From: Flavobacterium hydrophilum
GTDB lineage: Bacteria > Bacteroidota > Bacteroidia > Flavobacteriales > Flavobacteriaceae
Assembly (NCBI RefSeq): GCF_003202405.1
Contig: NZ_QJHL01000001.1
Coordinates: 868,001 to 932,000, forward strand
Reading direction: 5' to 3'
DNA length: 64,000 nt
Part shown: positions 56,425 through 64,000 of the stretch, piece after piece
How positions within the stretch are numbered: the stretch's first letter is position 1
Layout of the letters: every line of letters begins with the position of its first letter
Made by a program: the position numbers and the translations under genes
Notes under the pieces: generated by a model
The model's database searches: none
Told to the model about the DNA's origin: nothing
The model's input: the letters and a program-made list of their open reading frames with translations, nothing else

Positions 56425-58488
56425 ATGAAATATATATTAGTCCTACTATTAGCAGGTTTAACTTCTAGTGCTCAGATTAAAAAAGAGCAGCTAAATCTTA
56501 TGCCCTGGCCGCAAAATGTTGTTTTAAATGACGGAAGTTTTACTTTGAGTAAAAATTTTAAAGTAAATATTACCGGCAATCCAAATCCGAGAATTTTTGG
56601 AGGGGTAACTCGTTTTTTACGCCGCTTAGATGGCAGAACAGGTCTTTTTTTCGGACAGGATTTTGTTACAAAACTAAACGAAGTTCCAACAGCAGAACTT
56701 CAGATAAATTGTACCAAAAGCGGAAAAATTGGTTTGTATGAAGACGAAAGTTACCATTTAGATATCAAACAAAACAAAATTACAATAGAGGCAACCAGCG
56801 ATCTGGGAGCTTTACACGGTCTTGAAACGTTATTGCAGCTGTTGCAGAATAATAATAAATCATTTTATTTTCCGAAAGCACAAATTTCAGATTTTCCAAG
56901 ATTTACATGGAGAGGTCTGATGATTGATGCCGCAAGACATTTTCAGCCGGTAGACGTAATCAAAAGAAATCTTGACGGATTGGCTGCTATGAAAATGAAT
57001 GTTTTTCACTGGCATTTAGTAGATGATCAGGGCTGGAGAATCGAAATGAAGAAACATCCAAAACTAATTGAATTAGCTTCGGATGGAATGTATTATACAC
57101 AGGAAGAAATTAGAAATATCGTAAAATATGCTGATGAACGCGGTATTTTGATCGTTCCGGAAATTGATGTTCCGGGTCACGGAACTGCGATATTGACGGC
57201 TTATCCTGAAATAGGAAGCAAAGTCATCGCACTAAAAGGCGGAGCAGAAAAAAATATTCAGGGAACAGCAATTACAACCTATACAGTTGAAAGAAACGCA
57301 GGCATTTTTACGCCAACATTAGATCCCACAAACCCAAAAACATATCAATTACTAAGCGAGATTTTTGATGAGGTCTGCCCATTGTTTCCAGGAGATTATT
57401 TTCACATTGGAGGAGATGAAAATGAAGGGAAAGACTGGGATGCAAATCCTAAAATTCAGGAATTTAAAAAGAAAAATAAGTTAGCCACAAACCACGAACT
57501 GCAGACTTATTTCACTATGCAGCTGGCTCCGATGCTTAAAAAACACGGAAAACAATTAATGGGCTGGGAAGAAATTTTAACCAAAAATCTTTCAAAAGAA
57601 GCAATCGTTCATTCGTGGAGAGGACCAAATGAAGGTGTTCTGCCAGGCCAGTCTTTAGCAGAAGCAGTAAAAAAAGGATACAAAACAGTATTGTCAAACG
57701 GATATTATATCGATTTGATGTATCCAATTGAAAGTCATTATCTAACTGATCCAATGCCGAAAGGAGTTGAGTTGACAGTAGAAGAAAAAGCAAGGATTTT
57801 AGGTGGAGAAGCCCCAATGTGGACAGAATTGGCGACTCCGGAAACAATAGATTCCAGAATTTGGCCAAGAACCGCTGCAATTGCAGAAAGACTTTGGTCA
57901 GCTGAAAATATTACAGATGTTGCCGATATGCGCAGACGTCTTGAAACCATTTCATTCCGATTAGAAGAACTTGGTCTGACACACATTCGTAACAAAGATG
58001 TGATTCTAAGAAATATTGCCAACAACCAAAATGTAAAATCTCTTAGCGAATTCTCAAATGTTTGCGAACCGTTAAAAGGGTATACACGAAATAAGGACGG
58101 AACCGAATATCAAACGTATTCTCCGTTCACACTTTTTGCAGATGCCTGTACACCTGATGCAAAAGATGCATTGGCTTTTGATGATGCCGTAAAGCAATAT
58201 TTAGCAAGCAAAACACCTGAAAACAAAGCAAAGGTTGCCGAATTTTTCAACAAATGGATTACCCTGAATAAAGAATTAAATGACTTAAGTGCCAACGCGC
58301 CATTAGTACAGCCAATTCTGCCCCTGGCTAAAAAGCTGAGCGATGCATCTCAGGAATTGTTGCAGGTTTTAGATAATAAATCAACTTTAAAATCACAGGA
58401 TTTGAAAAGTTTGATCGAGCAATGCAATACAAAAGACCATGCCGATGTAGAGCTGGCAGTGTACGCAAGCCTAAAAAAAATGATATGA
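56425..58488 (+). CDS. GH20 beta-N-acetylhexosaminidase
   Basis: The 687-residue exported enzyme has a signal peptide (YILVLLLAGLTSSAQ). An N-terminal GH20b alpha/beta domain spans about 25-155, followed by the GH20 barrel (about 160-510). The catalytic Asp-Glu pair is in FHIGGDENEG (Asp331, Glu332), and RGLMIDAARHFQP, HWHLVDDQGWRIE and IVPEIDVPGHG mark the barrel. A C-terminal helical region (about 560-687) may be a family add-on. It releases GlcNAc from the non-reducing end of chitooligosaccharides, likely in the periplasm. It is 151 nt after nagB. Confidence 0.95.
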   Translation: MKYILVLLLAGLTSSAQIKKEQLNLMPWPQNVVLNDGSFTLSKNFKVNITGNPNPRIFGGVTRFLRRLDGRTGLFFGQDFVTKLNEVPTAELQINCTKSGKIGLYEDESYHLDIKQNKITIEATSDLGALHGLETLLQLLQNNNKSFYFPKAQISDFPRFTWRGLMIDAARHFQPVDVIKRNLDGLAAMKMNVFHWHLVDDQGWRIEMKKHPKLIELASDGMYYTQEEIRNIVKYADERGILIVPEIDVPGHGTAILTAYPEIGSKVIALKGGAEKNIQGTAITTYTVERNAGIFTPTLDPTNPKTYQLLSEIFDEVCPLFPGDYFHIGGDENEGKDWDANPKIQEFKKKNKLATNHELQTYFTMQLAPMLKKHGKQLMGWEEILTKNLSKEAIVHSWRGPNEGVLPGQSLAEAVKKGYKTVLSNGYYIDLMYPIESHYLTDPMPKGVELTVEEKARILGGEAPMWTELATPETIDSRIWPRTAAIAERLWSAENITDVADMRRRLETISFRLEELGLTHIRNKDVILRNIANNQNVKSLSEFSNVCEPLKGYTRNKDGTEYQTYSPFTLFADACTPDAKDALAFDDAVKQYLASKTPENKAKVAEFFNKWITLNKELNDLSANAPLVQPILPLAKKLSDASQELLQVLDNKSTLKSQDLKSLIEQCNTKDHADVELAVYASLKKMI

Positions 58489-58538
58489 AGTTAATTTTTG
58501 AAGTAGTTAAGTTAAGTTAGTCACGATTGGTTTAGAGT

Positions 58539-58577
58539 ATAATTATCTCTGCCGGAAATTCTGGTAGAGATAATTAT
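58539..58577 (+). terminator. Hairpin after the GH20 gene
   Basis: Arms 58539-58553 and 58563-58577 pair over 15 positions with one G-T mismatch (core ATAATTATCTCT), loop 9 nt. No strong T run follows at once, so termination is possible but not certain. It marks the likely end of the susC-to-hexosaminidase transcription region. Confidence 0.55.
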
Positions 58578-58985
58578 CAAACTTTACAAAACTTTTTCAG
58601 CATTCAGATAAAAATAAATTATTAAAAAATAGCCAATTAGAGAGTATTAACCTTTTAAAACCAAATAACAGAATAAGAAGAATGACAAAAAAATAGAATT
58701 TTAGATTGATGAATTAGCGCCCCAAATTTATCGGTTTTTATTTAATACAATTTTTTAAAAAGAATTATACATAAATATCAATCACATACTATTTGCTAAT
58801 GATTATGGACAATCAGTAATAGTATAATATTTATTTATAGAAGTAAAAATTAAATTTCCAGTGAGCTGCAGAATTTTCAATTTGCAGTTTATTGAACCCC
58901 AGCTGTTCTGTTTGTATGTTGGATTCTGACATGTAATGCAGTGCAATTGGAATATTTATTTTCTATTAACCAATATTAAACAATT
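58578..58985. other. Gene-free AT-rich region upstream of chiA
   Basis: About 408 bp with no coding frame worth calling and no clear TAnnTTTG/TTG promoter. CTGTTCTG and TGTTGG strings occur around 58905-58925 but not at the 21-bp spacing of the other chitin promoters. It presumably contains the chiA promoter and a leader. Confidence 0.5.
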
Positions 58986-61900
58986 ATGAAACATTATTAC
59001 AGATTACTTTTTTTGTTACTGTTTCCCTTGCTCGTGTCAGCCCAGCCTGCTCACGGTAAAAAAGTAGTGGGATACTATGCACAATGGTCTATTTATGCAC
59101 GGGATTTCAATGTCCCCAAAATAGACGGAAACAAATTGACGCATTTGAATTATTCTTTTTATGGGACAACTTTCGATCCTGCCCATCCGGAGAATACAAA
59201 GCTTAAATGCCTGGATACCTATGCTGACTACGAGCATATGGAAGGCGGAATTCCGTGGGATGCTCCTGTTAAAGGTAACTTTTATGACTTAAAAAAATTA
59301 AAAGAAAAGTATCCGCACCTTAAAATTTTAATTTCTGTTGGAGGATGGACCAAAGGTCAGGATCTTTCTCCAATTGCAGCAAGTCCGGTGGCAAGAGCTG
59401 CTTTGGCTGCAGATATGGCCAACTTTATTACAACTTATCCTTTTATTGACGGATTCGACATCGACTGGGAATATCCTCTTTCAGGTGGAACTGATGGAAC
59501 TGAGATTGTTAATGGCTCTCCTGTTCCACCACAAAAATACAGTCCGGATGACAACAAAAATTTGGTTTATTTATTGAAAGCAATGCGTCAGGCAATGCCA
59601 AATAAACTAGTTACAATTGCAGCTGGAAATAACGTTCGTAAAGTGGGTTCTCAGTATTTAGGTCCGAATAACAGATCACAATTCGGAATGACAGAAGACA
59701 TTTCGACTTACTGTGATTATATTACCTATTTTGGATATGATTTGGGAGGTAACTGGTATGACAAAACATGTTACAATGCACCATTATATGCAAGCGGAAA
59801 TCCAAATGATCCGTTATATGGCGCAACACAATCAGAATCATTAGACGAGTTAACGAATCAATTTCTAAATGTAGTCGGTTTCCCTGCGAATAAATTAATC
59901 ATGGGATTGCCTTTTTACGGAAAAAAATTCGATAATGTTTCTGTAAATTCAACCAACGGATTATTTGTTTCGGCACCAAGATATGTAGTTCCCGGATGTA
60001 CAAATCCTCAAAATCCAACTGGAACATGGGATGGTTCCGGAGCCTGTGAAAAATCAGGAAGTATTGAGATTTGCGATTTAGTTGGTAATCCGGTTACCAA
60101 TTCACATGCTTATTTAGATCCAAATACGATGTTGGTAACCCCAAGTGCTGCTGCTGCTGGATGGGTTCGTTATTTTGATAATACAACAAAAGTTCCTTAT
60201 CTATATAACAATACACTGAAACAGTTTATTTCTTATGAAGATAAACAATCTACGGATTTAAAAGTACAATACATTAAATCAAGAAATCTTGCCGGTGGTA
60301 TGATTTGGGAATTATCCCAGGATACAAGAGGTGCTGTTCCTAATTCGTTATTAAATCAGGTAGATACTTCATTTGGAGGCGCTGTTATAGGATCTGTAAG
60401 TATTGCAGGTTCCGTAAAAAACGGTTCGACTTTAGTTCCGGATGTTACAGTAGAGTTACGTAATTTAAGCAATGTTGTATTACAATCTATTGTTTCTACA
60501 GGAGGTAATTTTACTTTCGCAAATTTACCTTCAGGACAAAATTATACACTAACGGCCTTAAAATCGACCTATACATTTGCTCCGGTAACTTTAACCAATG
60601 TTACGGTTAACCAAACAGCAGTTGTTATTAATGGTACTCAACCTTTGTATACTGTAAGCGGAACAGTTCTTGACGGAACAACTCCAGTTTCAGGAGTAAT
60701 GGTTTCAGCAACTTCAGGAGCAACAGTTTTAACAGCTGTTTCTAATGCAAGCGGCGTTTACAGTGTTGCAGGTTTAGCAGCAGGATTGAATTTTACAGTT
60801 ACAGCAGCAAAAACAGGATTCTCTTACACGCCTGCATCAACAGTTTATAATACAATCGATGCAAACAAAACGTTGAATTTTACTCAGGGTGCGGCAGTTG
60901 TTAATTACACAGTAAGCGGAACTATTTTAAATAATACAACTCCGGTTTCCGGTGTAACTGTTACAGCATCTTCAACAGGTGGAAATTTCACAGCTGTTAC
61001 CAATGCGAGCGGTGTTTATTCACTTAGTTTGCCTTCTGCTGGAAATTATACAGTTACAGCTGCTTTAGCTGGACAGACATATACGCCGGCTTCGACAGTT
61101 TATTCTAATTTAAATGCCAACAAAACATTAAACTTCTCTCAGGATGTTGTGGTTATTGGGACCAATAAAATTAGCGGAACAGTTAAAAACGGAACAGCTC
61201 CGGTATCAGGTGCAAAAGTAGAATTGGTATTACCATGGACTGATAATACACATAGCTGGAAAAGTGTTTTTGCCACTACAGATGCACAAGGAAAATACAG
61301 TTTTGATAATGCTGTAGTAAATGGATACATTACAATTTCAAGTTTAAAATTAAATGCCTGGGAAAACGGAGATGTTACTTATTTACCATCAAATCTAACT
61401 AACTTTCCGGTTCCTACGAATCCGACTGTTTATGATTTTAATACTACAACTGTAACCCCAACATATTATACGGTAAGCGGAACAGTTTTAAACGGAACAA
61501 CTCCGGTTTCAGGAGCAACAATTTCAGTAGTTTCAGGAGCAACAACTCTTACAGCTGTTTCAGATGCTTCGGGAAATTATAGTGTTGCTAACTTAGTTTC
61601 AGGATCAGATTATACGGTAACCATTACAAAAACAGGAGTAACATTTACTCCGGCGTCAACGGTTTATACGGCTATAAATTCTAACAAAACGTTAAGTTTT
61701 ACTCAGACAGTTGTTAATCCAATATACTATACTGTAAGCGGAACAACCAAAAATGGAACAATAGCAATTGCTGGTGTTATAGTTTCAGCCACTTCAGGAA
61801 CTACAACTTTAACAGCAGTTTCAGATGCTTCTGGAAATTATAGTATTGCCAATCTTGTTGCAGGATCAGATTACACTATAATGGCTTCAAAAACAGGAGC

Positions 61901-64000
61901 GAGTTTTACTCCGGCTTCAACAGTTTATTCTGCAATCAATTCAAGTAAAACATTAAACTTTACGCAGAATGTTGCCAATGGGTATTTAATTAGCGGGACT
62001 GTTAAAAATGGAACGGCTCCAGCAGTTGGAGTAAAAGTGGATTTAATTTTACCTTACACTAATGATACTCACGGATGGGTTAACTTATCAACATTATCTG
62101 ATGCGCAAGGAAATTATCATTTTGAAAATACTGCCATTAGTGGTTACAATACTTTTTTAAGCCTGAAGATTAATGCATGGGAAAATCAGGATGTAGTTTA
62201 TTTGCCATCTTATCCGCAAACAAACCTTCCAACGTCACCACAAGTATTTAATTTTAATACTCAAACCGTAGTTGCTACAACTCCAGTGGTTACAATTACT
62301 GCACCAACAAGTTCAGCGATTTCTTTAAATTTAGGAACAGCAGTTAATTTTGCAGCAAGCGTTGGATTAAGTGCTAGCGATGCCACTACAATTTCATCAG
62401 TTGTATTTAGCTTAGATGATCAGAATTTGAGTGTTACAAATGCTGCAGGCAATTACAATGCAAGTTGGACACCAGTTGCCAGTCAATTTTCAGCTAGTCA
62501 TACGTTAACTGTTACGGCTACTGCATCAAACGGAACAACAGATTCAAAAACCTATAGTTTTACATTAAGTTGTTCAGGTGCAAACTGCCCTAATGCATTG
62601 CCGGTAATTACCTGGAATTCACCATCGAATACTACTGTAAACCAAAGTTCTTTCCAGGTTGTGCCAATTTCAGTTACAGCTGTTGATAGTGATGGATCGG
62701 TTTCAGGTGTTACCATTACAATTAATGGAGGCACTTTTAACATGGCAGCAGGTGCAAATAATATCTATACATATAATTTTACACCAACTGCTTATCAGGA
62801 TTATGCAGTTGTAATAAAAGCAACCGATAACAAATCCGGCATAACTACTTTAAACAATACCATAAAAATTGCTACTATCAGCAGTAACAGGTTTATCCCG
62901 CTTCCTGCAAAGGTACTTTTGGGTTATGCTCACTCCTGGGAAAATTCTTCTGCTCCATTTTTATATTTTTCTCAAATGGTAGGAAGCAAGTTTAACGTCG
63001 TTGATTATTCTTTCATAGAAACCGTTAATCGTGATGGTTACACTCCAGTACTGACTACAAATGATACCCGATATTTAACCAATGGTGTTTTCAACAAACA
63101 ATTGCTGAAAAATGATATTCAAAGTTTAAGAGCCAGCGGCGTTCCTGTTATCATTTCTATTGGAGGTCAAAATGGTCATGTTGTTTTAGATAATGTAGCT
63201 CAAAAAAATATTTTTGTCAATGGTCTAAAAGCCATTATTGACGAGTATCAATTTGATGGAGTTGATTTAGATTTTGAAGGCGGATCGATGAATTTTAACG
63301 CAGGAAATTTAAGAGATATTTCGTATGCGGGAATCTCAGCTTATCCAAGATTAAAAAACATAGTAGATGCCTGTAAAGAATTAAAAGCGCATTACGGAAC
63401 TGGATTTTTATTAACTGCAGCTCCGGAAACGCAATATGTACAAGGTGGATATTCAACCTATAATGATACTTTTGGATCCTTCCTGCCAATCATTCAAAAC
63501 TTACGTAATGAATTGGATTTGCTAGCAGTACAATTGTATAATACAGGCGGAGAAAACGGATTAGATGGTCAGTACTATGGTTCAGCTAAAAGAGCAAATA
63601 TGGTGACTGCCCTAACGGATATGCTTGTAAAGGGATATAACATTGGTACAACGGGAATGCGTTTTGATGGTTTACCACCTTCAAAAATCCTTATAGGATT
63701 ACCCGCTTGTCCAAGTGCAGCAGGTAGTGGTTATATCACTCCGGCTGAAGGAATTAGTGCATTGCATTATTTAAGAACAGGAACCACTTTTACAGGAAGA
63801 ACGTACACGATGCAGCCTGGAGGTCCTTATCCTAATTTGAGAGGTTTAATGACATGGTCTGTTAACTGGGATGCATCTTCGTGTGGTAATTCGTCTGAAT
63901 TATCTAAGGCTTATGCGGCTTATTTTGCATCACAATCCACAGCAAAAAAGTTTGCTGAAAAAATTGAAGCAAATAGCAATACAATTGTGTATTTCAAAAA
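58986..64000 (+). CDS. chiA: ChiA-like secreted chitinase with two GH18 domains (3' end outside window)
   Basis: The frame is open from ATG 58986 to the window edge (more than 1,671 residues). Order: signal peptide (1-20, LLLFPLLVSAQ); N-terminal GH18 (about 25-465) with catalytic DGFDIDWE (155-162, Glu162); seven carboxypeptidase-regulatory/Cna-B-like linker domains (about 470-1100), including an 819-bp tandem duplication; two Ig-like domains (about 1100-1300); C-terminal GH18 (about 1309-1650) with DGVDLDFE (1424-1431, Glu1431). The missing end probably has a type IX secretion sorting domain, as in F. johnsoniae ChiA, which this matches in layout. It is the extracellular enzyme that opens crystalline chitin, probably with exo- and endo-acting halves. 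The linker array seems longer than in that homologue. Confidence 0.93.
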   Translation, partial: MKHYYRLLFLLLFPLLVSAQPAHGKKVVGYYAQWSIYARDFNVPKIDGNKLTHLNYSFYGTTFDPAHPENTKLKCLDTYADYEHMEGGIPWDAPVKGNFYDLKKLKEKYPHLKILISVGGWTKGQDLSPIAASPVARAALAADMANFITTYPFIDGFDIDWEYPLSGGTDGTEIVNGSPVPPQKYSPDDNKNLVYLLKAMRQAMPNKLVTIAAGNNVRKVGSQYLGPNNRSQFGMTEDISTYCDYITYFGYDLGGNWYDKTCYNAPLYASGNPNDPLYGATQSESLDELTNQFLNVVGFPANKLIMGLPFYGKKFDNVSVNSTNGLFVSAPRYVVPGCTNPQNPTGTWDGSGACEKSGSIEICDLVGNPVTNSHAYLDPNTMLVTPSAAAAGWVRYFDNTTKVPYLYNNTLKQFISYEDKQSTDLKVQYIKSRNLAGGMIWELSQDTRGAVPNSLLNQVDTSFGGAVIGSVSIAGSVKNGSTLVPDVTVELRNLSNVVLQSIVSTGGNFTFANLPSGQNYTLTALKSTYTFAPVTLTNVTVNQTAVVINGTQPLYTVSGTVLDGTTPVSGVMVSATSGATVLTAVSNASGVYSVAGLAAGLNFTVTAAKTGFSYTPASTVYNTIDANKTLNFTQGAAVVNYTVSGTILNNTTPVSGVTVTASSTGGNFTAVTNASGVYSLSLPSAGNYTVTAALAGQTYTPASTVYSNLNANKTLNFSQDVVVIGTNKISGTVKNGTAPVSGAKVELVLPWTDNTHSWKSVFATTDAQGKYSFDNAVVNGYITISSLKLNAWENGDVTYLPSNLTNFPVPTNPTVYDFNTTTVTPTYYTVSGTVLNGTTPVSGATISVVSGATTLTAVSDASGNYSVANLVSGSDYTVTITKTGVTFTPASTVYTAINSNKTLSFTQTVVNPIYYTVSGTTKNGTIAIAGVIVSATSGTTTLTAVSDASGNYSIANLVAGSDYTIMASKTGASFTPASTVYSAINSSKTLNFTQNVANGYLISGTVKNGTAPAVGVKVDLILPYTNDTHGWVNLSTLSDAQGNYHFENTAISGYNTFLSLKINAWENQDVVYLPSYPQTNLPTSPQVFNFNTQTVVATTPVVTITAPTSSAISLNLGTAVNFAASVGLSASDATTISSVVFSLDDQNLSVTNAAGNYNASWTPVASQFSASHTLTVTATASNGTTDSKTYSFTLSCSGANCPNALPVITWNSPSNTTVNQSSFQVVPISVTAVDSDGSVSGVTITINGGTFNMAAGANNIYTYNFTPTAYQDYAVVIKATDNKSGITTLNNTIKIATISSNRFIPLPAKVLLGYAHSWENSSAPFLYFSQMVGSKFNVVDYSFIETVNRDGYTPVLTTNDTRYLTNGVFNKQLLKNDIQSLRASGVPVIISIGGQNGHVVLDNVAQKNIFVNGLKAIIDEYQFDGVDLDFEGGSMNFNAGNLRDISYAGISAYPRLKNIVDACKELKAHYGTGFLLTAAPETQYVQGGYSTYNDTFGSFLPIIQNLRNELDLLAVQLYNTGGENGLDGQYYGSAKRANMVTALTDMLVKGYNIGTTGMRFDGLPPSKILIGLPACPSAAGSGYITPAEGISALHYLRTGTTFTGRTYTMQPGGPYPNLRGLMTWSVNWDASSCGNSSELSKAYAAYFASQSTAKKFAEKIEANSNTIVYFK
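60648..62287 (+). repeat. 819-bp tandem duplication of linker domains inside chiA
   Basis: Two copies of a three-domain unit (A, A, B) stand head to tail: 60648-61466 and 61467 to about 62287. A-type domains start YTVSG (60648, 60906, 61467, 61728), and B-type domains (61167 and 61986) share DLILP/ELVLP and NAWEN. Corresponding domains are 819-822 bp apart. A further A-like domain precedes them from about 60400. Confidence 0.85.

Noticed and set aside
58889..58930. LytTR-type repeats upstream of chiA (GCAGTTT, GCTGTTC, TGTTGG)
   Set aside because: Spacings are 17 and 13 bp, not 21, and the flanking block shared by susC and nagB is missing.

Overview
The window is AT-rich chromosomal DNA from a Bacteroidota member, almost certainly Flavobacterium or a close relative. 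The signs are the 7-bp-type promoter element TAnnTTTG, SusC/SusD-type outer-membrane genes, a bacillithiol gene (bshA), a TonB-dependent receptor, a LytTR-regulated chitin locus like that of F. johnsoniae, and the near absence of Shine-Dalgarno sequences. It is mostly a core chromosome segment flanked by two polysaccharide-use regions. No phage, insertion sequence, CRISPR array, rRNA or tRNA was seen.

Layout. 1-4768: the end of a glycan-use operon (GH9 glucanase cut by the left edge, CE1 esterase) and a TonB-dependent receptor. 4979-5949: a decayed fatty-acid desaturase. 5992-13622: a VanX-like dipeptidase, then leftward operons (AI-2E-type permease, methyltransferase, exported protein; M43 metalloprotease; tsaD-rsmE-DUF4159-trmH). 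13765-22014: rightward tamB-like gene, pfkA, gapA, a GlcNAc kinase-like gene and mgsA. 21995-25095: leftward ridA and an LptD-like barrel. 25228-30139: rightward amidase, mlaD-like gene, a two-gene Fe-S reductase-like unit and a conserved unknown. 30140-30682: gene-poor, with a tiny membrane ORF and a perfect 28-bp palindrome. 30683-44438: mixed housekeeping genes (bshA, lpxH-like, aroC, a dicarboxylate/glutamate symporter, DEAD helicase, hutG-like, hutI, glutaminyl cyclotransferase, SRP RNA, SDR, fsa/tal) separated by clear terminators. 44585 to the right edge: a chitin utilisation locus.

The chitin locus holds an MFS sugar transporter, a LytTR response regulator with its sensor kinase, SusC, SusD, a GH18 lipoprotein, a NagB-deacetylase fusion, a GH20 hexosaminidase and a very large two-GH18 chitinase (ChiA) whose C-terminus lies beyond the window. 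The inferred route is: ChiA cuts chitin outside the cell; SusCD imports oligomers; GH18 and GH20 enzymes cut them to GlcNAc; the MFS protein takes GlcNAc into the cytoplasm; a kinase (candidate at 20779) phosphorylates it; and the fusion protein deacetylates and deaminates it to fructose-6-phosphate, which feeds pfkA (18586) and gapA (19648).

Main points worth a second look: an ungapped 94-bp block (about 71 identities by hand) shared by the susC and nagB promoters, with 21-bp-spaced direct repeats suited to a LytTR regulator; an 819-bp tandem duplication of linker domains inside chiA; the NagB-deacetylase fusion; a desaturase pseudogene with three separate lesions, including loss of the third histidine box; two related palindromic elements (30403 and 43667), one in the fsa leader; and a tamB-like gene with no ordinary start codon before its membrane anchor.
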